Shown: positions 26,347 through 34,100 of the stretch, piece after piece
Layout: each line of letters starts with the position of its first letter
Position numbering within the stretch: position 1 is the first letter of the stretch
Source of the DNA: an uncultured Aquimarina sp.
GTDB taxonomy: Bacteria > Bacteroidota > Bacteroidia > Flavobacteriales > Flavobacteriaceae
Length of the DNA stretch: 35,849 nucleotides
Assembly (NCBI GenBank): GCA_938011245.1
Contig: CALLUJ010000091.1
Span: 1 to 35,849, forward strand
Reading direction: 5' to 3'
Notes under the pieces: generated by a model
Seen by the model: the letters and a program-made list of their open reading frames with translations, nothing else
What the model was told of the DNA's origin: nothing
The model's database searches: none
Made by a program: the position numbers and the translations under genes

Positions 26347-27960
26347 TTGAAACAATATTTTAAAATCAATCAACCCGGTATTAAAAATGATGTTACCGCA
26401 GGAATTACTACATCATTAGCAATGATTCCAGAAGTAGTCGCCTTTGCCTTTGTCTTAGGTATTGATCCTTTAGTGGCATTATCTGGAGCATTTATAGTAG
26501 GGTTAATAGCGGCAATTTTTGGTGGTAGGCCAGGTTTAATTTCGGGAGCAGCAGGTGCGGTAGCGGTAGTGTTAATTGATTTATTGATAAAGGGGAATGA
26601 AAGAGGGTTGAGTTTTGAAACTCCAGTAAATAATATGGGGTACTTCTATTTATTAGCTACCGTAATCCTTATGGGAGTAATTCAGATTTTAGCAGGAGTA
26701 TTTAAATTAGGAAAATTTGTCCGTCTAATACCACATCCTGTAATGATGGGGTTTGTAAATGGTTTGGCAATTGTGATTTTCTTAGCACAATTAAAAATGT
26801 TCTTTCACAGAAATCCTAATGGGGAGACTTTTCTTATGGATGGTACAGAAATGTACACTATGATAGGTTTAGTATTATTAACTATGGGAATTGTTTATAT
26901 ACTCCCTAAAATTAAATTTACAGCTAAATTACCAGCTGCATTAACTGCTATTTTATTTGTGAGTTTTGTGAAGATACTTGGTAATTTAGAAGTTTCTACT
27001 GTGGGGTCTTATATTAGAGAAGGAGGAGGTAAAGGATTAAAAGGAGAATTCCCAACGCCTAATTTAGAGTTATGGGAATATTTACCTTTTACAATAGATA
27101 CATTTACGTTTATACTTCCTTTTGCAGCGCTTGCTGCTGCAGTAGGACTTATAGAGTCTTTAATGACTTTAAATTTAGTGGATGAAATTACAGGAACACG
27201 AGGTAACGGTAATAGAGAATGTGTAGCCCAAGGAGCGGCTAATATTGCTAGTGGACTTTTAGGAGGTACTGCCGGTTGTGGAATGATTGGGCAGACAATG
27301 ATAAATATAAACTCTAAAGGTAGGGGAAGAGCTTCTGGTATTGTAATGGCAGTAACGTTATTAATTTTTATACTATTTGCAGATAAATATATAGAAATGG
27401 TACCTATTGCAGCTCTAGTAGGAGTAATGTTTATGATGGTTATAGAAACTTTTGCATGGAGTAGTTTTAGAATTTTAAAGCGTATTCCTCGTTCTGATGC
27501 CTTTGTACTTATTGCGGTATCTACAATTACGGTCTTCGAAGATTTAGCGATTGCTGTAGTAGCGGGAGTAATTATTTCGGCATTAGTATTTGCGTGGGAA
27601 AGTTCTAAGCGAGTAAGAGTGAATACTTCTGTGAAAAAAGATGGTACTAAAGTGTATCAAATATGGGGTTCTGTGTTTTTTGGAAGTATTCAAAATTTTA
27701 ATGGGAATTTTGACGTTAACAAAGATCCTAAAAATGTAGAGATTGATTTTATGGAAGCTAGAGTTGCAGATCATTCTGCATTAGAGGCGATTTTTGTATT
27801 AGTTGAGAAATATGAAGCAGAAGGGAAGCTAGTAATATTAAAACATTTAAGTACTGAATGTAAAGATTTAATGAGAAAGGCTTCTCCTAAATTTCATAAT
27901 GTAATTGAAGAGAGTATAGACGATCCTAGATATCATGTTATGGCAAAAGCCTTAGAATAA
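26347..27960 (+). CDS. SulP-family inorganic anion transporter with STAS domain
   Basis: A 537-residue inner-membrane transporter of the SLC26/SulP family, moving sulfate, bicarbonate or related anions, usually with protons or sodium. The membrane part (about 15-420) has 10 or more helices and the signature FGGRPGLISGAAGAVAVVL (58-76). A cytoplasmic STAS domain follows (about 440-537, with DFMEARVADHSALEAI). The start is a TTG at 26347: the next Met is residue 26, inside the first membrane region. It is monocistronic or followed by a tiny frame at 27973. The exact anion is unknown. Confidence 0.88.
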   Translation: MKQYFKINQPGIKNDVTAGITTSLAMIPEVVAFAFVLGIDPLVALSGAFIVGLIAAIFGGRPGLISGAAGAVAVVLIDLLIKGNERGLSFETPVNNMGYFYLLATVILMGVIQILAGVFKLGKFVRLIPHPVMMGFVNGLAIVIFLAQLKMFFHRNPNGETFLMDGTEMYTMIGLVLLTMGIVYILPKIKFTAKLPAALTAILFVSFVKILGNLEVSTVGSYIREGGGKGLKGEFPTPNLELWEYLPFTIDTFTFILPFAALAAAVGLIESLMTLNLVDEITGTRGNGNRECVAQGAANIASGLLGGTAGCGMIGQTMININSKGRGRASGIVMAVTLLIFILFADKYIEMVPIAALVGVMFMMVIETFAWSSFRILKRIPRSDAFVLIAVSTITVFEDLAIAVVAGVIISALVFAWESSKRVRVNTSVKKDGTKVYQIWGSVFFGSIQNFNGNFDVNKDPKNVEIDFMEARVADHSALEAIFVLVEKYEAEGKLVILKHLSTECKDLMRKASPKFHNVIEESIDDPRYHVMAKALE

Positions 27961-27972
27961 AAGATAACCAGA

Positions 27973-28056
27973 ATGTTATTATTAAAATTTTATAGAGTTG
28001 TTTGCATACTTATTTATTTTATAATGATTGGTTTAGTTTTGTATATAACTATTTAA
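27973..28056 (+). CDS. Possible 27-residue membrane peptide
   Basis: An ATG 12 bases after the SulP stop opens a short frame, MLLLKFYRVVCILIYFIMIG and onward, ending in TAA. Apart from two basic residues it is one continuous hydrophobic segment, as in small membrane proteins. AT-rich DNA produces such frames by chance, and there is no ribosome-binding evidence. The rest of the 278-bp gap to the next gene holds no other structure beyond a direct repeat of TTTAAATAAAA near 28199 and 28221. Confidence 0.2.
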   Translation: MLLLKFYRVVCILIYFIMIGLVLYITI

Positions 28057-28238
28057 AGGAGAAAATACTCTAGAACTCATAGATAAACTTAAACAAAACA
28101 TACTTTGTAGAAATAGTTTTGAGTTGAATTAAGAGAAATTTTCAAGGAGAATATAAGAGCATTAGTAAATATGAAGTATAAAGAAAAGGTGTTTAAGGTT
28201 TAAATAAAATCGCTTTAACGTTTAAATAAAAGATAGTC

Positions 28239-29123
28239 ATGATTTCGATAATATTAAGTACTTATAATGGTGAAAAATATATTAAGGAACAATTAGATAG
28301 TATTATTAACCAAACTTATAAAAATTTTGAATTAATAATTGTAGACGACTTTTCTCAAGATACAACAGTTAAAATTTTAAAAAACTACCTTAATCAATAT
28401 AAGAATATCTTTTTGTATGAAAATGAAAAAAATATTGGATACGTTAAAAATTTCGAGAAAGGGGTAAGATTTTCTAAAGGAGACTATATAGCTTTTAGTG
28501 ATCAAGATGATTATTGGTATCCTGAAAAACTGGAAATTTTAATGAATCGTATTGATGAATATGATGTAGCTTATTGTGATTCTGAATTGGTAAATGAAAA
28601 TTTAGAACCTAAAGGAAAAAAGATGTCTACAAATCACAACCTTTTAAGTTCTTCAAACCCTTTAAACTTTATAATTAAAAATTGTGTTTCTGGCCATGCA
28701 ATGCTTTTTAAAAAATCATTGTTAGAAAATAATTTTGAATTTCCAGAATTGATTCCGCATGATTGGTGGATTACTTTTTTAGCATCAAATAGGAAAGGAG
28801 TTTTTTTTGTTAATAAGCCTTTAGTTAAGTATAGAATTCACGACAATAATTGCATAGGAGGAAATGGTCATAAAAAGATAAAGAAAGAGGAAAAAGTTAA
28901 AAGACATAAAAATAGAATCCAGCAATTTTTAGAAGTGTCAAGAGATAAAGAGAAGAAAGTTTTAAAACGCATTCTAAAGAGTTATGAAACAGACTCTCTA
29001 ATTAATCGATTTAATAGGATTTGTGTTTTTTTACCGAATACACTTTCTATTTTTGCTATTCCGAATAAAAATATTATTAAAAAGTATTTTTACTCCTGTA
29101 GCATGTTTTTTAAAGTGCGATAA
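28239..29123 (+). CDS. Family 2 glycosyltransferase
   Basis: A 294-residue GT-A enzyme, probably adding a sugar to a growing surface polysaccharide at the inner face of the membrane. The nucleotide-sugar region starts ISIILSTYNGEKYIKEQL, with VDD (35-37) and the DxD metal motif SDQDDYW (87-93). Motifs such as HDWW and KPLVKYRIHDNN in the second half resemble rhamnosyltransferase-like members. Sugar and linkage cannot be predicted. It is the first gene of the polysaccharide segment, 25 bases before a second GT2 gene. No perfect promoter is seen upstream. Confidence 0.88.
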   Translation: MISIILSTYNGEKYIKEQLDSIINQTYKNFELIIVDDFSQDTTVKILKNYLNQYKNIFLYENEKNIGYVKNFEKGVRFSKGDYIAFSDQDDYWYPEKLEILMNRIDEYDVAYCDSELVNENLEPKGKKMSTNHNLLSSSNPLNFIIKNCVSGHAMLFKKSLLENNFEFPELIPHDWWITFLASNRKGVFFVNKPLVKYRIHDNNCIGGNGHKKIKKEEKVKRHKNRIQQFLEVSRDKEKKVLKRILKSYETDSLINRFNRICVFLPNTLSIFAIPNKNIIKKYFYSCSMFFKVR

Positions 29124-29148
29124 GAATTTAATAATAAAATAATTTTTA

Positions 29149-30300
29149 ATGCCCAAAATATCCATTATTGTACCTGTTTATAATGTAGAGCCTTATTTAA
29201 GTAAATGTTTAGATTCTTTAATTAATCAAACATTTCAAGATATAGAAATTATATGTGTTGATGACTGTTCTCCCGATAATTCTAATTCTATTATTAAGAA
29301 ATACATGGAATATGACAAAAGAATTAAAATAATAGAAAATAATAAAAATATAGGACTATCGGGGTCAAGAAATATAGGAATGCAAATAGCGAAAGCCAAG
29401 TATATTATGTTTTTAGATCCAGACGATTGGTATGATAAAGACGCTTGCGAGTTATTATATTTTGAGATTGTAAAAAAAGATGTCGATTTAGCTTTATTTG
29501 GTACTAGAAAAGTATATTCTAATAAGTCAAAAAAAAAAGTAAAAGAATTCTTTTATTCGAATAGAGGAAAGATATCCGATAATTCGATTAATTTATTATA
29601 TAATTTAGATTGGTCTGTTTGGAATAAAATATGGAAAAAGTCTATTTTAAATAAATATGATATTATATTTCCTACTGGCCAAAATTTAGAAGATGCTCCA
29701 TTTTATTTTAAGTATATGGCGTTTGTGAAAAAAGTTAGCATAATTAAAAAACCTAAATATAATTATTTACAACGACCAGATTCAATAATAGGACAACTTA
29801 GGCATAAGAAATTGGTAGATCTTATGTTTTATGTTAAAGCAGTGGAAGATGTTCGTTTATTTTTTAAGAAACATAACTTATTATTGCGTAAAAAAGCAAT
29901 TCTTTTTGTAATTGCAGATAGATTTATAGGAGAGGCAATAAGCATAGCAGGAATTGATGAAAAACTGATAAAACCTATAGTAAAACAATCTTCTGTAGTT
30001 TTAAGTAATTTGGTAATTGATAATTACTTAAATAGAATAGGTATTAATTATGATTTTATTTCGGCTTTGAAAAGCAAGAATTTTAATTTTTTTTACAAAT
30101 TAAATAGTGTTAAAAGGAAAAGTAAATTAGGTGGAATTATCAAAATAATTAAAACTTATAAGAGTCATAAAAAAATAAAGGAAGTAATCTTTTTAGGGAT
30201 AAAAATTATCGAACAATTAGAAACAGACAATATTAAACAAATTAAATTTTTAAATGTCTTAATCTGGAAAACTAAAAAATCCCCTTCATCTTTAGGGTAA
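29149..30300 (+). CDS. Family 2 glycosyltransferase with C-terminal tail motif
   Basis: A 383-residue GT2 enzyme. The GT-A domain (1-230) opens with KISIIVPVYNVEPYLSKCL, then VDDCSPDNS (38-46), NIGLSGSRNIG (67-77) and the metal motif LDPDDW (89-94). NLEDAPFYFKY is the usual acceptor-side ED motif. The last 40 residues form a separate module, KEVIFLGIKI...IKFLNVLIWKTKK, that also ends the HAD protein at 30628. It is probably co-transcribed with the preceding GT2 gene (25-bp gap). The donor sugar is unknown. Confidence 0.88.
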   Translation: MPKISIIVPVYNVEPYLSKCLDSLINQTFQDIEIICVDDCSPDNSNSIIKKYMEYDKRIKIIENNKNIGLSGSRNIGMQIAKAKYIMFLDPDDWYDKDACELLYFEIVKKDVDLALFGTRKVYSNKSKKKVKEFFYSNRGKISDNSINLLYNLDWSVWNKIWKKSILNKYDIIFPTGQNLEDAPFYFKYMAFVKKVSIIKKPKYNYLQRPDSIIGQLRHKKLVDLMFYVKAVEDVRLFFKKHNLLLRKKAILFVIADRFIGEAISIAGIDEKLIKPIVKQSSVVLSNLVIDNYLNRIGINYDFISALKSKNFNFFYKLNSVKRKSKLGGIIKIIKTYKSHKKIKEVIFLGIKIIEQLETDNIKQIKFLNVLIWKTKKSPSSLG

Positions 30301-30627
30301 TTCTTTAGTTAAGCATATTTTATGAAATTAGAATAGTTAAAAACCAGAACTAAGAAAAACCATTTTACTATGAAAGCTTAAATATATTTAGCCCCCCCCC
30401 AGTAAATTCCATATCTCGAACGTCAAAAGTTATTAATACTATAGGATACTTTTAACATTTTGTTATGTGTAAGGTGAGTAATTTACATTTATAAAACATT
30501 GAAAAAAACAGTACTTTAGCCATTTAGAATTATTTTTAGTCTTTAGAATTTTGTTTTTTACTAGTTAAAGCAATTTAGACTCCTCTATTAAATTAAATAA
30601 TAAAGATTTTATTCTCTAACAAAATTA
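30301..30627. other. 327-bp gap with a C9 homopolymer
   Basis: No gene is visible. A run of nine C (30392-30400) stands out in otherwise very AT-rich sequence, 228 bases upstream of the HAD gene and 92 bases after the glycosyltransferase. TTTAGAATT is repeated in the part nearest the HAD gene. No perfect TAnnTTTG box was found. Confidence 0.6.
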
Positions 30628-32559
30628 ATGAAAAATAACAGCTTTTTAACCGAATTAAAGGAACTTATTAACCAACACGACGTAATTTCCTTTGACCTTT
30701 TTGATACACTATTACTTCGTCCATACACTGAACCGGTAGACCTATTTGAGCATTTAGGACAACTAAATAAAATACCTTCATTCAAACAAAAAAGGATAGA
30801 AGCAGAGTTAAAAGCAAGGGAAATATTACACAAACAAGAGGATATTACTATAGACGATATATATGAGCATATAGATGTTAATTTTAAACATCTAAAAAAT
30901 GAAGAGGTAGAATTAGAATCAAATATTCTAATTAAAAATCCCGAAATGTTTGAAGTTTATAATTATGCTATTGAACAAGGAAAAAAAATTCTATTCATTT
31001 CTGATATGTATTTACATATTGAAACATTAAAGAAAATACTAGGGAAAAATGATTACCATACTTATAATCAACTCTATGTATCTTCATATACTAAAAAAGG
31101 GAAATATACAGGTAATCTTTATAAACAAGTACTAGAAGAACAAAAATTAATTCCATCACAAGTTCTTCATATTGGAGATAATTATGCGTCAGATGTTGAA
31201 CAAGCAAAAAAATGTGGAATAACAGGCTTTCATTACCCAAAAGTAATAGATCGTTTTAAGGAATTATGTAATAAAAATAAAGACTACAAATTAATAGAAT
31301 TTATAAATAATTATACATCCCCAGGAGCCTCGGCACTAATTATGCAAATGGCAATAGATTTTACTCTAAATGGTAAAACATGGAAAGAAAACTATTGGGA
31401 ATTAATTGGTAAATATTATGGTGGACCTATTGCATACGCTTATAGTTGCTTTATAAAAAAAGCAATTATAGAAGATGGTATTAGTGAAGTAGCTTTTATT
31501 GCCAGAGACGGGTATAGTTTAAAAAAAGTATTCGATTTAATAAAAAATGAATCTGTTAAAACACATTATATATATTCTCCTAGAATTTTTACAGAAGTTT
31601 CTGCTATTGTAATTAATTCTTTAAAAAATGAATTGAAAAAAACAGATGAAAATGTAATTAAGTTACTAGGAAACAACTTAACTAAAAAAGAAATTAAGAA
31701 TCGTTCTAATACTGAATATCTAAAAATTAAAAACTATTTTAAGGACTTCCAATTTAATCAGAAATTTGCGTTAATTGATAGTATAACAGGTGCTTTTTCA
31801 TCACAAAAATTGTTTACTAATATATTCCCTGAAAAAAATATTACGGGATATTATTGGTATATTTTAGAATGTGCAAATTCTATAAAACACAATTATCAAT
31901 GTAATGCATTTATAGGGAGTGAATCTAAAAATATTCAATATTGGGATATTTTTGAATTTTTAATTACTGCTCCAGAACCTCCTATTAGATCTATAGACGA
32001 TAAAGGGAAGCCTATTTATGCAGAAATAAATAAGTACGAAAAAAAAAGGATATCAATATATAAGAAAATATCTCCTGGAATTGTTAGTTTTACTGAAGAT
32101 TTATTAGTTAGCTTTACTAATAACTCTATCTTTTTTAGTAAAAAGGATATTATTAATTTAATAGATTTATTTTGTGTATATCCTACTAAAATTGATAAAG
32201 AAAAATTCACAGGAATTTATATTTCTAGAGATTCCGATAATGTAATATATAATCCTTTAATGTTTGCTTCTGAAATGGATAATATAGTCGCTGATTCTTG
32301 CGGAATAATAACCCCTCCTTGGAACCGAAATATTGATAAGAAGAATAATAATAGTTTAAGTGAAATTGATTATAAAACTAAAAAAGAAGTAGGCATACCT
32401 TTCTTGGCATATTTTACAAATTTAAAGACTAAAGAACATAAAAGGAAGAAGTTAGTTATACTAGGTATTCGTATTTTTCAGAAAGATACCTATCCTTTGA
32501 AGAAAAAATTAAAGATTTGCTATATTACTATTTATAAAAAACGTAAAGTCAAAAATTAA
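30628..32559 (+). CDS. Long HAD-superfamily protein of polysaccharide loci (COG5610-like)
   Basis: A 643-residue protein. The N-terminal HAD domain (about 15-215) has motif I SFDLFDTLL (21-29, nucleophile D23), motif II ISDMY (124-128), a lysine region near 157 and motif IV IGDNYASD (182-189). The second aspartate of motif I is F25, as in haloacid dehalogenase-like members, so ordinary phosphatase activity is doubtful. The middle region carries VAFIARDGYSLKKVF, typical of this long group found beside glycosyltransferases. A C-terminal tail (KLVILGIRIF...LKICYITIYKKR) matches that of the preceding GT2 enzyme. A strong terminator follows. The biochemical role is unknown. Confidence 0.72.
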   Translation: MKNNSFLTELKELINQHDVISFDLFDTLLLRPYTEPVDLFEHLGQLNKIPSFKQKRIEAELKAREILHKQEDITIDDIYEHIDVNFKHLKNEEVELESNILIKNPEMFEVYNYAIEQGKKILFISDMYLHIETLKKILGKNDYHTYNQLYVSSYTKKGKYTGNLYKQVLEEQKLIPSQVLHIGDNYASDVEQAKKCGITGFHYPKVIDRFKELCNKNKDYKLIEFINNYTSPGASALIMQMAIDFTLNGKTWKENYWELIGKYYGGPIAYAYSCFIKKAIIEDGISEVAFIARDGYSLKKVFDLIKNESVKTHYIYSPRIFTEVSAIVINSLKNELKKTDENVIKLLGNNLTKKEIKNRSNTEYLKIKNYFKDFQFNQKFALIDSITGAFSSQKLFTNIFPEKNITGYYWYILECANSIKHNYQCNAFIGSESKNIQYWDIFEFLITAPEPPIRSIDDKGKPIYAEINKYEKKRISIYKKISPGIVSFTEDLLVSFTNNSIFFSKKDIINLIDLFCVYPTKIDKEKFTGIYISRDSDNVIYNPLMFASEMDNIVADSCGIITPPWNRNIDKKNNNSLSEIDYKTKKEVGIPFLAYFTNLKTKEHKRKKLVILGIRIFQKDTYPLKKKLKICYITIYKKRKVKN

Positions 32560-32583
32560 CTTATGTTTTTCATAATAGATTTA

Positions 32584-32629
32584 TTCAAAAATACGAGTTT
32601 AAATAAAAATATAAACTCGTATTTTTGAA
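32584..32629. terminator. Bidirectional terminator after the HAD gene
   Basis: A perfect 18-bp stem, TTCAAAAATACGAGTTTA at 32584-32601 and its complement at 32612-32629, carries the T run inside its right arm. It lies 25 bases past the HAD stop and separates it from the two-gene unit at 32750. Confidence 0.82.
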
Positions 32630-32749
32630 TATTACATTTATATTAAATAAATAATGCAAAATGTAACTTCTTTTTAAACTATAAAAGACATCTAACATTA
32701 TATAGAATTTGAACTTTACTAATAATTAATTTTTTAAGATCTATAGTAA

Positions 32750-34093
32750 ATGATAAAAAAGGTAATATTTATTGGTTACATAGGAGAAGGGTTTGGAGAT
32801 TTTTTAAACAAGTTACATAAGTATTTAAGTGAAAGAAAAATTGATTTAGAAGCTATTCAATTAGGGCTTCACAATGATGCTTTTGTTAGAACTAATAAAC
32901 CTTATTTTTCACTGTTTAAATATGATAATGTATGGCATTACAATAATATTAAATTTAATATGGAGCAAATTATAGCTGCTTCAAATGCTGATTTTTATCT
33001 ACTTTGGAATGGCTATCATGATTTTTATGCTAGTATTAGAAGCATTTTGAAAAATTACAATTTGCCACATTTACTATGTGAGTACTCTTCAATTAAACAG
33101 GCCTATTTATTTGATTTAGGATTTCATGGGGATAGTTCTACAAAATTTATAAAAAGACTCCCCTCAAAAGACTTCAACTTTGAACCTTTTAAGGATTTTC
33201 TGTTACAAGGTTATGCTACTGACAATAAAATTGAACATTTATTAGATAGAAAACTAAACGATTTTTCAAAATTTAAAAAATTATTATTTTTGGGAATTTG
33301 GGAGGATGCAAGTGGATTTAATAAATATAATAAAAAAGAAATCCAGCATAATTTAAGCTTAACATATCAAAATAATAAGGATGCTTTTATGGATATTTTA
33401 TCTGTTTTACCTCATGATTGGATTTTAATCTTTAAACCACATCCAGCTGTTCAAAGAGATGCAAATACTCAAGCTATTAAAGAAAACATAGTGAATATTG
33501 ACAATGCTATATATATTGAAAATGATATATCCCTATTAGATTTAATAAGAGAAAGTGATGCTGTATCCACAATAACATCAACAACTTCTATATTGACTGC
33601 GTGTATTGGAAAGCCCTTATTAATGCTTGGAAATTCATATATAAATTGCTCTTTATATAGTTATAATTTAACTGATTTTAATACTATAAAAGATGCGGTT
33701 TTTGCACTTACAAATAAGATACATTGGGATCAAAAAAAAAACCACCGGTTACTGTTTTTCGAAAGTTATATTTATGCTGATTTTTTATATAGTCACAATC
33801 CAATGTTAAATAAGCAAGGTGTTCAAGAAGTAAATATTTTGGTAGATAGAATTGTGAAAGAATTAAAATGTGAAAAAAGAAATGATTATCCTTCTTCTTT
33901 TAAAAGTATATCCTTAATAGAATCATGTTTATCAGAATTATCAAATACCCAAAATCAGTTACAAAAAAAAATCAACACGTTATTTACAATACAAGAAATA
34001 ATACAAGAAATAAAATGGTACTCAATTTTTCAAAAGAATTGGAAAATAAAACTAAAAAACTTAAAAAAAGAACTCAACAATCAATTAAATTAA
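32750..34093 (+). CDS. Capsule polysaccharide transferase-like protein (KpsC/KpsS-type)
   Basis: A 447-residue cytosolic GT-B-like protein. The second half has the marks of the Capsule_synth family: IFKPHPAVQRDA (227-238), ENDISLLDLIRESDAVST (257-274) and STTSILTACIGKPLLMLG (277-294). In the first half, LPHLLCEYSSIKQAYLFDLGFHGDSS (105-130) fits the family's E-x-G...D-x-x-G-x-x-x-x-S region. KpsC and KpsS are beta-Kdo transferases using CMP-Kdo. The last 60 residues are a polar coiled-coil-like extension (SELSNTQNQLQKKIN). It lies 7 bases before a gene with a CMP-sugar synthetase domain, which supports a CMP-ulosonate donor. Acceptor and sugar are unknown. Confidence 0.7.
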   Translation: MIKKVIFIGYIGEGFGDFLNKLHKYLSERKIDLEAIQLGLHNDAFVRTNKPYFSLFKYDNVWHYNNIKFNMEQIIAASNADFYLLWNGYHDFYASIRSILKNYNLPHLLCEYSSIKQAYLFDLGFHGDSSTKFIKRLPSKDFNFEPFKDFLLQGYATDNKIEHLLDRKLNDFSKFKKLLFLGIWEDASGFNKYNKKEIQHNLSLTYQNNKDAFMDILSVLPHDWILIFKPHPAVQRDANTQAIKENIVNIDNAIYIENDISLLDLIRESDAVSTITSTTSILTACIGKPLLMLGNSYINCSLYSYNLTDFNTIKDAVFALTNKIHWDQKKNHRLLFFESYIYADFLYSHNPMLNKQGVQEVNILVDRIVKELKCEKRNDYPSSFKSISLIESCLSELSNTQNQLQKKINTLFTIQEIIQEIKWYSIFQKNWKIKLKNLKKELNNQLN

Positions 34094-34100
34094 ACACGAA

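Noticed and set aside
28070..28201. Short peptide-like stretches (LELIDKLKQN... and FKENIRALVN...) before the first glycosyltransferase
   Set aside because: They lie in different frames without starts, match no family I recognise and are not long enough to call gene remnants.
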